Assembly: GCA_963765785.1 (NCBI GenBank)
Contig: CAVXXW010000008.1
Span: 62,001-126,000, forward strand
Direction: 5' to 3'
DNA: 64,000 bases
Source: AC-32 sp963765785
GTDB lineage: Bacteria; Actinomycetota; Thermoleophilia; Gaiellales; Gaiellaceae
Shown here: positions 16,092 to 24,246 of the stretch, one piece after another
Numbering within the stretch: the stretch's first letter is position 1
How the letters are laid out: every line of letters begins with the position of its first letter
The notes under the pieces: model-generated
Told to the model about the DNA's origin: nothing
Databases searched by the model: none
The model's input: the letters and a program-made list of their open reading frames with translations, nothing else
Position numbers and translations under genes: made by a program

Positions 16092-17294
16092 ATGACCCGC
16101 CGCCGTCTGCCGCTCGTCGCCGCTGCGGTCGCCCTGCTCGTCGTTTCTCCCGCGGGAGCAGGCGATTCGCCGCTGACCAAGCGCCTCGAGCGCGCGCTCG
16201 CAGTGCCCCACGTCTCACAGGCGCGGACCGGCGCGATGGCGTTCGACCTGCAGACCGGGGAGACGCTCTTCACCGAGCACGACGGCCTCCCGCTTGCCCC
16301 CGCCTCCAACGAGAAGCTGGCGATCGCCTACGCGGCGCTCGTCACGCTTGGCGAGGACTTCCAGATCGAAACGGACGTGCTCGGGCGTGGCATCCAGGAC
16401 GGCGCGACCTGGCACGGGAACCTGCTACTCGTCGGCCACGGCGACCCGACGCTCTCGAGCGCGAGCCTGCTCGCGCTGGCGCGCCAGGTCCGGGCGCTCG
16501 GCATCCGGCACGTGACCGGCGGCGTCTTCGGCGACGAGTCGTACTTCGACGCGCGCCGGACGGGAGTCGGGTGGAAGTCGTGGTTCTACGTCAACGAGTG
16601 CCCGCCCCTCTCGGCGCTGACGGTCGACCGTGGCCGCTACAACGGCCGCACGTCGGGTGAGCCGGCACTCGCCGCGGCGCTGCTCTTCCGCAACGCGCTG
16701 CGGCAGGTCGGGGTCTCGGTCGGCGGCGCCGGCCTCGGCAAGGCCCGCGACGGCGACCCGGTGCTCGCGTCCGTGCAGTCGCCGCGGCTCGCCCAGATCC
16801 TCGCGTGGATGGGCCGGGTCAGCGACAACTTCACCGCCGAGATCCTGCTCAAGGAGATCGGCGCGGAGGGCGGGCCGGTCGGCACGAGCGCCGGCGGGGC
16901 GGCGCTCGTACGGTCGACGCTCGCCGACGCGGGCGTCCCGCTCGCAGGGGTTCGGCTCATCGACGGCTCCGGGCTCTCCTCGCTCGACCGGCTCACTGCA
17001 AGGGCGCTCGCCGGGGTCCTGCGCGCCGCGTGGGCCGACCCCGACGTCCGGCCGTATTTCACGGCGGCGCTGCCCGTTGCCGGGATCAGCGGCACCCTGC
17101 ACGACCGGATGCGGACGCCCCCGGCGCGCGGCAACGTGCAGGCGAAGACCGGCACGACGTCGCTCGCCTCGGCGCTTTCGGGCTACGTGAGGAAGCGCTA
17201 CGTCTTCTCGGTGCTCCAGAACGGGAGCCCCGTCTCCTCCTACTGGGCACGCAAGGCCCAGGACCGCTTCGCAACCCTTCTAGCCGCGCAGTAG
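16092..17294 (+). CDS. dacB: D-alanyl-D-alanine carboxypeptidase/endopeptidase, PBP4 (peptidase S13) family
   Basis: From ATG 16092 the product has 400 residues with a signal peptide (LPLVAAAVALLVVSPAGAG, residues 6-24). All three penicillin-binding motifs are present: S72-N-E-K75, S244-D-N246 and K352-T-G354. The enzyme trims terminal D-Ala from peptidoglycan and may hydrolyse cross-links in the periplasmic space. It appears monocistronic and leaderless. Its 3' end overlaps the convergent ligA gene by 15 bp (17280-17294). Confidence 0.9.
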   Translation: MTRRRLPLVAAAVALLVVSPAGAGDSPLTKRLERALAVPHVSQARTGAMAFDLQTGETLFTEHDGLPLAPASNEKLAIAYAALVTLGEDFQIETDVLGRGIQDGATWHGNLLLVGHGDPTLSSASLLALARQVRALGIRHVTGGVFGDESYFDARRTGVGWKSWFYVNECPPLSALTVDRGRYNGRTSGEPALAAALLFRNALRQVGVSVGGAGLGKARDGDPVLASVQSPRLAQILAWMGRVSDNFTAEILLKEIGAEGGPVGTSAGGAALVRSTLADAGVPLAGVRLIDGSGLSSLDRLTARALAGVLRAAWADPDVRPYFTAALPVAGISGTLHDRMRTPPARGNVQAKTGTTSLASALSGYVRKRYVFSVLQNGSPVSSYWARKAQDRFATLLAAQ

Positions 17295-19292
17295 CTTCTC
17301 GAGCGCGGCGTCGTCGAGCACCGGCACGCCGAGCTGCTCGGCCTTGGCGAGCTTCGAGCCCGGGCTCTCGCCGGCGATCAGGCCGGTCGTCTTCTTCGAG
17401 ACGGAATCGGCCACCTTCGCGCCCTTGGCCTCGAGCGCCTTGCGGGCCTCGTCCCGGCTGTAGCTCTCCAGTGTCCCCGTGATCACGTAGGTCGAGCCCG
17501 TGAGCGGCCCCTCCACCGGGCGCTCCTCCGGCCCGGCCTCGAAGCGCAGACCTAGCTCCTCGAGCTCGCCGACGAGGCGCATGTTCTCGGCGTCCGCGAA
17601 CCACTCGGCGATCGCCTCGGCCCGCTCCGGCCCGATTCCCTCGACCTCCTGGATCTCTTCCTGCGTTGCCGCGGCGAGCTTCTCGACAGAGCCGAAGTGC
17701 CGCGCGAGGCTCTGCGCCGTCACCCAGCCGACGTCCGGGATGTTGAGGCCGAGCAGGACGCGTGAGAAGGGCGTCCGTTTCGAGCCCTGGATCGCGTCGA
17801 TCGCCTTGGAGGCGCTGATCTCGGCGAAGCCGTCGAGCTCGAGCAGCTGTTCCTTCGTCAGCCGGTAGAGGTCTGGCAGCGAGCGCACGAGGCCGAGCTC
17901 CCAGAGGCGGCGCATCAGCTGCTCGCCGACGCCGTCGATGTCGGCCGGCCCCTGCACCCAGTTGATCAGCGTCTCGAGCCCGCGCGACGGGCACGCCCGG
18001 TTCGGGCAGCGGTGCATCGCCTCGCCCTCGGGCTTGACGACGTTTGCCCCGCAAAGCGGGCACTTCTTCGGCATTTTGAACGGCTTCGTGCCCTTCACGT
18101 GTGGCCCGGCCGGACCGACGATCTGCGGAATCACGTCGCCGGCCCGCTGGACGATCACGCGGTCGCCCTCGCGAATGTCCTTGCGGTTGATGTCCTCCTC
18201 GTTGTGCAGCGTCGCGCGCGAGACGGTGACGCCGCCGACCTGCACGGGCTCGAGCATTGCCCACGGGTTGAGCGCGCCGGTCCGCCCCACGCGGATCGCG
18301 ATCTTGTTCAGCGTCGTCTCGGCCGTCATCGGCGCCCACTTGAACGCCCGCGCCCACCGCGGCCGCGAGTGCAGCGCGCCGAGGGCGGCCTGCTGCTCGA
18401 GCGAGTCGACCTTGATCACGATCCCGTCGATCTCGTAGTCGAGCTCGGCGCGCTTGCGCTCCCAGTCGCGGCAGCGCTCCGCCACCTCCTCGATCGACTC
18501 GAGCCGTTCGGCGAAGGGGTTCGTGCGGAAGCCGTGCTCGCGCAGCCACTCGAGCTCCTCCGAGTGCGAGCCGAGCTGAACGCCCTCAAGCGCTCCCATC
18601 CCGTAGACCCAGACCGCAAGCGGTCGCGACGCGGTGATCGAGGAGTCCTTCTGCCGCAGCGACCCGGCTGCGGCGTTGCGTGGGTTCGGCGCGAGCTTCT
18701 GGCCGAGCTCGGCGACGCGCGCGTTCAGCTCGCGGAAGCCGGAGAGCGGCATGTAGACCTCGCCGCGCACCTCCGCCACCGACGGCAGCCCGTCGCCGCG
18801 CATCTTCAGCGGCACCGACGGGATCGTGCGCAGGTTGACCGTCACGTCCTCGCCCTGGATCCCGTCCCCGCGCGTGGCGCCGCGGACGAGGATGCCATTC
18901 TCGTAGGTGAGGTTGATCGCGAGTCCGTCGATCTTGGGCTCGATCACGTAAGCGACGGGCTCGTCGGAGTCGAGCCGCTTGCGCACGTCGTCGGCCCACT
19001 TGAGCAGGCTCTCGTCGCCGGTGACCTTCTCGAGCGAGCCCATCGGCGTCAGGTGCTGCACCTTCTGGAAGCCCCCGCTCGGCGGCGCGCCGACCCGCTG
19101 CGTCGGCGAGTCGGGCGTGATCAGGTCCTGGTGCTCCTCCTCGAGCGCCTTCAGCTCGTCGAAGAGCCCGTCGTACTCGGCGTCGGAGATCTCCGGGTCG
19201 TCGAGGACGTGGTAGCGGTAGAGGTGGTGGTCGACCTGCTCGCGGAGCTCGTCGAGGCGCTGCTGCACGTCCTTCTGCGTCCGCGTCGCCAT
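17280..19292 (-). CDS. ligA: NAD-dependent DNA ligase
   Basis: The 670-residue enzyme is full length. Order: Ia and adenylation domains with K120 in VIEPKIDG as the AMP-accepting lysine, OB fold, a four-cysteine zinc finger (about residues 411-434, from CPLCGANV to CPNRACPSR), helix-hairpin-helix repeats and a C-terminal BRCT domain (about 595-670). It seals nicks in replication and repair. ATG 19292 is chosen because family similarity begins there; TAGGAT lies 7 nt before it, a -10-like box compatible with a leaderless message. Confidence 0.97.
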   Translation of the reverse strand: MATRTQKDVQQRLDELREQVDHHLYRYHVLDDPEISDAEYDGLFDELKALEEEHQDLITPDSPTQRVGAPPSGGFQKVQHLTPMGSLEKVTGDESLLKWADDVRKRLDSDEPVAYVIEPKIDGLAINLTYENGILVRGATRGDGIQGEDVTVNLRTIPSVPLKMRGDGLPSVAEVRGEVYMPLSGFRELNARVAELGQKLAPNPRNAAAGSLRQKDSSITASRPLAVWVYGMGALEGVQLGSHSEELEWLREHGFRTNPFAERLESIEEVAERCRDWERKRAELDYEIDGIVIKVDSLEQQAALGALHSRPRWARAFKWAPMTAETTLNKIAIRVGRTGALNPWAMLEPVQVGGVTVSRATLHNEEDINRKDIREGDRVIVQRAGDVIPQIVGPAGPHVKGTKPFKMPKKCPLCGANVVKPEGEAMHRCPNRACPSRGLETLINWVQGPADIDGVGEQLMRRLWELGLVRSLPDLYRLTKEQLLELDGFAEISASKAIDAIQGSKRTPFSRVLLGLNIPDVGWVTAQSLARHFGSVEKLAAATQEEIQEVEGIGPERAEAIAEWFADAENMRLVGELEELGLRFEAGPEERPVEGPLTGSTYVITGTLESYSRDEARKALEAKGAKVADSVSKKTTGLIAGESPGSKLAKAEQLGVPVLDDAALEKLLRG

Positions 19293-19327
19293 TGAGCTGA
19301 TCCTAGCCAGGCCGTTACCCTCCGCCC

Positions 19328-19741
19328 ATGCGCCTGCTCCTCGTCTCGGTCGCCGCCCTGACACTCGCCGGCACGGCCGCCGCGGACCTCGCGATCCCTT
19401 TCCGCACGCCGTCCGGGAACATCGGCTGCTACTACGTCTCCAACCGCAACCTCAGCTCGACGCTGCGCTGCGACATCCGCAGCGGCCTGAAGCCGGCGTC
19501 GCCGAAGCCGAAGGGCTGCACGCTCGACTGGGGCGACAGCTACGAGCTCGCCCCCACCGGGCGGGCCCGGCTCACGTGCCACGGCGACACCGCGATCGAT
19601 CCGACGTCCCGCGTCCTCAGCTACGGAACGCGCTGGTCGCGCGGCGGCTTCACCTGCACCTCTCGGAAGACCGGCTTACGTTGCAGCAACCGCAGCGGCC
19701 ACGGCTTCTTCCTCAGCCGCGCCCGCTCGTATCGGTTCTAG
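19328..19741 (+). CDS. small secreted cysteine-containing protein (DUF6636-like)
   Basis: The 137-residue product has a signal peptide (MRLLLVSVAALTLAGTAAA) and a mature domain with FRTPSGNIGCYY, LRCDI, LTCHGD, FTCTSRKTGLRCSN and GHGFFLSRA. The six paired-looking cysteines and these motifs match a widespread actinobacterial secreted family (DUF6636). The function is unknown; extracellular disulfide-stabilised domains are expected. It is divergent from ligA across 35 bp and its stop shares CTAG (19738-19741) with truA. Confidence 0.75.
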   Translation: MRLLLVSVAALTLAGTAAADLAIPFRTPSGNIGCYYVSNRNLSSTLRCDIRSGLKPASPKPKGCTLDWGDSYELAPTGRARLTCHGDTAIDPTSRVLSYGTRWSRGGFTCTSRKTGLRCSNRSGHGFFLSRARSYRF

Positions 19742-20454
19742 TAGCGGACCGAGACGAGGTAGAGGCCCCACGGCGGGGCGGTCGTCCCGGCCTCGCTCCG
19801 CTCGCGGCCCTCGAGGAGTGCTGCCAGCTCGTGGGGCGGGCGCTCGAGCATCGTGCCGACGAGCGTGCGCACCATGTGGCGCAGGAACGAGTCGGCGGTG
19901 ATCTCGAGCTCGAGCGCGTCTCCGCGCCGATGCCAGACGGCCGACTCGACGGCGCGGACGAGGACCCGGTGCTGCGTCTCGGTCGGCGTGAACGCGCGGA
20001 AGTCGTGCTCGCCCTCGACGAGCTCCGCCGAGACCGCGAGCTGCTCCTCGTCGAGCGCGTGTGGGTACCACCAGGAGCGCCGGACCTCGAACGGCGAGCG
20101 CTCGCGCCGGCGATAGACCCGGTAGCGGTAGCTCCGCGCGCGGGCCGAGTGGCGTGCGTGGAAGTCAGGTGCCGTCGCCTCCGCCCCGGTGACGGCGACG
20201 TCCTCGGGGAGCTCCGCGTTCAGGGCGGCGGCCACGCGTTCAGGCGGCGCGCCGCCCTCGGCCTCGACGGACGCGACCTGCCCGAGCGCGTGCACGCCGG
20301 TGTCCGTGCGCCCGGCGACCGCCACCTCGCCCCAGCGCGGGTAGACGGCCGAGAGCGCCTCCTGGAGCGTCCCTTCGACCGTCCGCAAACCGGGCTGTGC
20401 CGCCCAGCCGTGGAAGCCGGTGCCGTCGTACTCCAGCGTCAGCCTCAGCCGCAC
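19738..20454 (-). CDS. truA: tRNA pseudouridine(38-40) synthase
   Basis: The 238-residue enzyme has the catalytic aspartate D51 in GRTDTGVHALG and the family motifs LEYDGTGFHGW at the N-terminus and SFLRHMVRTLVGTM near residue 190. It isomerises uridines 38-40 in the anticodon arm. In many genomes truA follows rplQ at the end of the alpha operon. Here it is on the same strand, but a convergent transporter gene sits between them, so it is probably transcribed separately. Confidence 0.95.
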   Translation of the reverse strand: MRLRLTLEYDGTGFHGWAAQPGLRTVEGTLQEALSAVYPRWGEVAVAGRTDTGVHALGQVASVEAEGGAPPERVAAALNAELPEDVAVTGAEATAPDFHARHSARARSYRYRVYRRRERSPFEVRRSWWYPHALDEEQLAVSAELVEGEHDFRAFTPTETQHRVLVRAVESAVWHRRGDALELEITADSFLRHMVRTLVGTMLERPPHELAALLEGRERSEAGTTAPPWGLYLVSVRY

Positions 20455-20478
20455 GTCAGGAAACCCTGACCGTCTTTG

Positions 20479-20492
20479 TAAGGTGTTCCTTA
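20479..20492. promoter_or_regulatory. palindromic operator candidate
   Basis: TAAGG-TGTT-CCTTA is a perfect 5-bp inverted repeat 40 bp upstream of the VIT-type transporter gene, in a short AT-richer island. It could bind a metal-responsive repressor; it is only loosely similar to DtxR/IdeR boxes. Confidence 0.4.
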
Positions 20493-20494
20493 TG

Positions 20495-20532
20495 CTCTAC
20501 TGACTTGCGTTCTTTCTGATACACTCTACTGA
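20495..20532 (+). repeat. direct repeat CTCTACTGA x2 before the transporter start
   Basis: CTCTACTGA occurs at 20495-20503 and again at 20524-20532, offset by 29 bp (about three helical turns). The second copy ends on the A of the ATG. The spacing suggests two sites on one DNA face, or chance. Confidence 0.45.
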
Positions 20533-21008
20533 TGACAGGTCACCAGACCTTCCTCCTCCAGCGCGTCCAGCCGGCGCTGACCGGACTGATCGACGGTTCG
20601 CTCTCGACGATCGCGCCCATCTTCTCGGTCGCGCTGTACACCCACGACCCACACGCGGCGTTCATCGCCGGCACGGCCACCGCAATCGCGGCCGGCATCA
20701 GCATGGCGTACTCGGAGGGTCTCTCGGACACGGGTGAGCTGACTGGGCGCGGAAACCCCGTCGTGCGCGGTGCGATCACCGGCGTCGGCACGTTCACGGG
20801 CGGAATCCTGCACACCCTGCCGTTCTTGATCCCGCAGTACCGAACGGCGCTGATCCTCGCCGGGATCGTGGTCGTGTTCGAGCTGATCGCGCTCGCGTGG
20901 CTCCGCTGGCGCTTCTTCCGGACGAGCTTCGTCAGCTCGCTCGCCTACGTGACGCTCGCCGGCGTCGTGATCGGCGCCGTCAGCGCCACGCTCGGCGTCG
21001 TCGGCTAG
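20532..21008 (+). CDS. VIT1/CCC1-type (erythrin/vacuolar iron transporter family) membrane protein
   Basis: This 158-residue protein has about four to five hydrophobic segments. The motifs GLIDGSLSTIAPIFSVALYT, AAGISMAYSEGLSDTGELTG and GGILHTLPFLIP are the signature of the VIT/CCC1 fold, where acidic and Met residues in the first helices bind divalent metal. It probably exports Fe2+ or Mn2+ from the cytosol. It lacks the N-terminal ferritin-like domain of erythrin-VIT proteins. An operator-like palindrome and a direct repeat precede it. Its stop is one base from the convergent rplQ stop. Confidence 0.75.
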   Translation: MTGHQTFLLQRVQPALTGLIDGSLSTIAPIFSVALYTHDPHAAFIAGTATAIAAGISMAYSEGLSDTGELTGRGNPVVRGAITGVGTFTGGILHTLPFLIPQYRTALILAGIVVVFELIALAWLRWRFFRTSFVSSLAYVTLAGVVIGAVSATLGVVG

Positions 21009-21009
21009 C

Positions 21010-21441
21010 TCAGCTCGCTGCCTCGGCTTCGACCGGCTCTTCCTCGCGCGCGCGGCGAGAGGGACGCTCGGCCGGCGGCTCGGGCAGGAAGTCGACGAGC
21101 TCGAGGTAGACCATCTCGGCCGCGTCTCCGGGCCGAGGGCCGATGCGGATGATCCGCGAGTAGCCGCCCGGCCGGTCGGCGAAGCGGGGCCCGACGTCGC
21201 TGAAGAGCTTGTGCACGACGTCCTGCGAGCGCAGGTAGGCAAGCGCCTGCCTGCGTGCGTGGACGCCGCCGCGCCTGCCGAGCGTGATCATCTGCTCGGC
21301 GATCGGCTTGACCTCCTTGGCCTTCGCCGCGGTGGTCTTGATGCGGCCGTGCTCGATCAGCGCGCCCGCAAGGTTCGCGTAGAGCGCCTTGCGGTGCGAG
21401 GCGTCGCGGCCCAGCTTCCGTCCGGACCGGTGGTGCCTCAC
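21010..21441 (-). CDS. rplQ: 50S ribosomal protein L17
   Basis: 143 residues; the bL17 core MRHHRSGRKLGRDASHRKAL and RIIRIGPRPGDAAEMVYLEL are present, followed by a 25-residue charged tail (RRAREEEPVEAEAAS at the end). It binds 23S rRNA near the exit tunnel. It is the last gene of the alpha operon, and its ATG overlaps the rpoA stop (ATGA). Confidence 0.97.
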   Translation of the reverse strand: MRHHRSGRKLGRDASHRKALYANLAGALIEHGRIKTTAAKAKEVKPIAEQMITLGRRGGVHARRQALAYLRSQDVVHKLFSDVGPRFADRPGGYSRIIRIGPRPGDAAEMVYLELVDFLPEPPAERPSRRAREEEPVEAEAAS

Positions 21442-22418
21442 GCGCCCGGGCCCTCCTCGCCGCGCAGCGTCAGGCCGTGCGTCGCGAGCGTCTCCTTGAC
21501 CTCTTCGATCGACTTCTTGCCGAAGTTCGGGATCGCGGCGAGCTCGTTCTCGGTCTTCGTGACGAGGTCGCCGATCGTCTCGATGCCGACGCGCTTGAGG
21601 CAGTTGTACGAGCGGACGCCCAGCTCGAGCTCCTCGATCGGGAAGTTCTCCATCCCGTGCGCCAGCGCCGGCTCGGCCTGCGCCTCGGCGGCGGCCTGCT
21701 CGCCGAAGCCCTCGATCCGGTCGATGTCCGTGAAGATCGCAAGCTGCCGGATCAGGATCTCGGCGGCCTGGCCGATCGACTCGCGCGGGTCGATCGAGCC
21801 GTCGGTGGTGACGTCGATCCGCAGCTTGTCGTAGTCGGTGCGCTGGCCGACACGGGCGGCCTCGACGTCGTACGAGACACGCCGCACCGGCGAGAAGATC
21901 GAGTCGATCGGGATCACGCCGATCGTGTGCTCGGGCCCGCGGTTCAGCTCGGCCGGCACGTAGCCGCGGCCGCGGCCGATCGTGAGCGTGACCTCGAGCT
22001 TGCCCTTGTCGGAGAGGTTCGCGATCTCGAGGTCCGGGTTGAGGATCTCGAGCTCGGCCGGAGCCTCGATGTCGGACGCCTTGACGACGCCCGCGCCCTT
22101 CTTGGCGAGGCGCACCTCGATCTCCGGCGACTCGCCGTGCAGGCGGCAGATCAGGTTCTTGAAGTTGAGCAGGATGTCCGTCACGTCCTCGCGGACGCCC
22201 GGCAAGGTCGTGAACTCGTGCGCGACGCCTTCGATCTTGACCGAGGTCACTGCGGCGCCCTCGAGCGACGAGAGCAGCACGCGGCGCAGCGAGTTGCCGA
22301 ACGTATAGCCGAAGCCGCGGTCGAGCGGCTCGATCACGAAGACGCCGCGGTTGTCCTCGACCTCTTCGTGGACGATCCGCGGGATCTGGAACTCCATCAA
22401 GCTGGTTCGAACTGCCAT
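21438..22418 (-). CDS. rpoA: RNA polymerase alpha subunit
   Basis: The 326-residue alpha subunit has an N-terminal assembly domain (about 1-230, with GNSLRRVLLSSLEGAAVTSVKI) and a C-terminal helix-hairpin-helix domain (about 255-315, with SYNCLKRVGIETIGDLV) that binds UP elements and activators. It nucleates polymerase assembly with RpoB and RpoC, encoded further along in this window. An AAGGAAAGGAAGGA purine run lies just before the start. The length is normal. Confidence 0.98.
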   Translation of the reverse strand: MAVRTSLMEFQIPRIVHEEVEDNRGVFVIEPLDRGFGYTFGNSLRRVLLSSLEGAAVTSVKIEGVAHEFTTLPGVREDVTDILLNFKNLICRLHGESPEIEVRLAKKGAGVVKASDIEAPAELEILNPDLEIANLSDKGKLEVTLTIGRGRGYVPAELNRGPEHTIGVIPIDSIFSPVRRVSYDVEAARVGQRTDYDKLRIDVTTDGSIDPRESIGQAAEILIRQLAIFTDIDRIEGFGEQAAAEAQAEPALAHGMENFPIEELELGVRSYNCLKRVGIETIGDLVTKTENELAAIPNFGKKSIEEVKETLATHGLTLRGEEGPGA

Positions 22419-22437
22419 TCCTTCCTTTCCTTCGAAG

Positions 22438-23058
22438 CTACTTGGAGTAGAGCTCGACGATGAGCGATTCCTGGACCGGCGTGTCGATCTCCTCGCGCTC
22501 CGGCCACTTGAGCACCTTGCCGGTGAGGCCCTCGTGGTCGGCCTGCAGCCACGGCGTCACCGAGGCGGTCAGGTCGGTCGCGTCGCGGACGACCTGCTCT
22601 GCGGGACTGCCGGGCTTGAGCATGACCACGTCGTCGGGCCGGACCTGGTAGCTCGGGATGTTCACGCGCCGGCCGTTGACCTGGAAGTGGCCGTGGCGGA
22701 CGAGCTGGCGGGCCTGCGCGCGCGAAGCGGCGAAGCCGAGCCGGTAGACGACGTTGTCGAGCCGCGTCTCGAGCATCCGCAGCAGCTCCTCGCCGGTGAT
22801 GCCCGAGCCCTTGGCGGCCTTGGTGTAGTAGGTACGGAACTGCTTCTCGAGCAGACCGTAGTAGCGGCGGGCCTTCTGCTTCTCGCGCAGCTGGAGCAGG
22901 TACTCGGACTGCTTGATGCGGCCGCGGCCGTGGTCGCCCGGCGGGTAGCTGCGGCGCTCGACCGAGCACTTCTCGGTGAGGCAGCGCTCGCCCTTGAGGA
23001 AGAGCTTCATGCCCTCGCGGCGGCAGTTCCGGCATTTGGGGCCGAGGGTGCGGGCCAT
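22438..23058 (-). CDS. rpsD: 30S ribosomal protein S4 (zinc-binding form)
   Basis: 206 residues from ATG 23056-23058, which overlaps the rpsK stop. The N-terminus keeps four cysteines (CRNC at 9-12, then C26 and C31), the ancestral zinc-binding form. The S4 RNA-binding domain follows (RLDNVVYRLGFAASRAQARQ). S4 is a primary 16S rRNA binder. The longer upstream frame is the shadow of rpsK. Confidence 0.96.
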   Translation of the reverse strand: MARTLGPKCRNCRREGMKLFLKGERCLTEKCSVERRSYPPGDHGRGRIKQSEYLLQLREKQKARRYYGLLEKQFRTYYTKAAKGSGITGEELLRMLETRLDNVVYRLGFAASRAQARQLVRHGHFQVNGRRVNIPSYQVRPDDVVMLKPGSPAEQVVRDATDLTASVTPWLQADHEGLTGKVLKWPEREEIDTPVQESLIVELYSK

Positions 23059-23462
23059 CAGACGCGCCTTCGCTTCTTCGGGCGGACGCCGTTGTGCGCC
23101 TGCGGGGTCACGTCCTTGACGCCGAGGATCTCGAGCCCAGCCGCCTGCAGCGAGCGGATCGCGGTCTCGCGGCCCGAGCCGGGCCCCTTGACGAAGACCT
23201 CGACCTTCTGCAGCCCGTGCTCCATGCCCTTGCGGGCGCACGCGTCCGCAGTCACCTGGGCGGCGAACGGCGTCGACTTGCGCGAGCCCTTGAAGCCGGC
23301 CGAGCCGGCGGACTCCCACGCGATCACGTTCCCCTCGCCGTCGGTAAGGGAGACGATCGTGTTGTTGAACGAGGTCTTGATGTGCGCCTGGCCGATCGCG
23401 ATGTTCTTCTTCACGCGGCGGCGCGCGCGACCCCTCGTCGCCTGTCGTCTCGGAGGTGCCAT
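23058..23462 (-). CDS. rpsK: 30S ribosomal protein S11
   Basis: 134 residues. IGQAHIKTSFNNTIVSLTD, KGPGSGRETAIRSL and the basic C-terminus HNGVRPKKRRRV identify uS11, which sits on the 30S platform. It is two bases downstream of rpsM and overlaps rpsD by one base, within the rpmJ-rpsM-rpsK-rpsD-rpoA-rplQ order usual in actinobacteria. Confidence 0.97.
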   Translation of the reverse strand: MAPPRRQATRGRARRRVKKNIAIGQAHIKTSFNNTIVSLTDGEGNVIAWESAGSAGFKGSRKSTPFAAQVTADACARKGMEHGLQKVEVFVKGPGSGRETAIRSLQAAGLEILGVKDVTPQAHNGVRPKKRRRV

Positions 23463-23464
23463 GC

Positions 23465-23842
23465 CTACTTCGCGGCCTTCTTACCGCGCCCGACCGTCTT
23501 CTTCGGGCCCTTCCTGGTGCGGGCGTTCGTCTTCGTGCGCTGGCCCCTAACCGGCAGCCCGCGGCGGTGGCGGATGCCGCGATAGGCGCCGATCTCGCCG
23601 AGGCGCTTGATCGCCTGCGTGCGCTCGCGGCGCAGGTCGCCCTCGACCTGCAGGTTGCCGTCGATGTACTCGCGGAGCTTGGTGATCTCCTCGTCGGTGA
23701 GGTCCTTGATCTTCTCGTCGCGCGAGAGCCCCGTGTCGGTGCAGATCTTCTGCGCCGTCGAGCGGCCGATCCCGTAGATGTACGTCAGCCCGATCTCGAG
23801 CCGCTTCTGGTTGGGCAGGTTGACGCCTGCGATCCGGGCCAT
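23465..23842 (-). CDS. rpsM: 30S ribosomal protein S13
   Basis: 125 residues. MARIAGVNLPNQKRLEIGLT, YIYGIGRSTA and the C-terminal GQRTKTNARTRKGPKK stretch identify uS13, a head protein that contacts P-site tRNA and forms the intersubunit bridge with L5. It starts 4 bp after the rpmJ stop. Confidence 0.97.
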   Translation of the reverse strand: MARIAGVNLPNQKRLEIGLTYIYGIGRSTAQKICTDTGLSRDEKIKDLTDEEITKLREYIDGNLQVEGDLRRERTQAIKRLGEIGAYRGIRHRRGLPVRGQRTKTNARTRKGPKKTVGRGKKAAK

Positions 23843-23846
23843 CGCG

Positions 23847-23960
23847 CTACCCCTGCCTCTGCTTGTGGCGGGGGTTGCTGCAGATGACCATGGTCCGGCC
23901 GTGCCGCTTGATCACGCGGCAGCGCTCGCACATGGGCTTGACTGAAGCTCTGACTTTCAT
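23847..23960 (-). CDS. rpmJ: 50S ribosomal protein L36
   Basis: A 37-residue protein beginning MKVRASVKPMCERCRVIKRH and ending with CSNPRHKQRQG. The C-x2-C plus C/H pattern is the intact zinc ribbon of bL36. Its ATG overlaps the infA stop by four bases. It is too short for most gene-length cut-offs but has every family residue. Confidence 0.96.
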   Translation of the reverse strand: MKVRASVKPMCERCRVIKRHGRTMVICSNPRHKQRQG

Positions 23961-24181
23961 CGGTGTCGGTACGTGATCCTTCCTCTGGTCAGGTCGTAAG
24001 GGGAGAGCTCGACCTTCACGCGGTCACCGGGAAGGATGCGGATGTAGTGCTTGCGCATCTTGCCGGCGATCGTCGCGAGGACGGTGCCGTCCATGCCGTC
24101 CACCTGCACCCTGAACATGGTGCTGGGCAGCGACTCGACGACCTCGCCTTCCACCTCGATCTTCTCTTCCTTCTGGGCCAA
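23957..24181 (-). CDS. infA: translation initiation factor IF-1
   Basis: 74 residues of a single OB fold: KIEVEGEVVESLPSTMFRV, then MRKHYIRILPGDRVKVE and LTRGRITYRHR. IF-1 binds the 30S A site during initiation. The start is TTG 24179-24181 with AGGAG very close upstream. It is the first gene after an intrinsic-terminator-like hairpin (24204-24225), so this operon half may have its own transcription control. Confidence 0.96.
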   Translation of the reverse strand: MAQKEEKIEVEGEVVESLPSTMFRVQVDGMDGTVLATIAGKMRKHYIRILPGDRVKVELSPYDLTRGRITYRHR

Positions 24182-24203
24182 TGCTCCTCACTCTGGAGAC
24201 ACG

Positions 24204-24225
24204 AAAAAACACGGCTTCCGCCGCG
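24204..24225 (-). terminator. intrinsic terminator between the M29 gene and infA
   Basis: On the minus strand CGCGGC-GGAA-GCCGTG is followed by six T residues (24209-24204). It begins 22 bp after the aminopeptidase stop and lies 23 bp before infA, so it would end or attenuate the S10-spc transcript here. Confidence 0.6.
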
Positions 24226-24246
24226 GCCAGAACTGTAGCAAACCTT

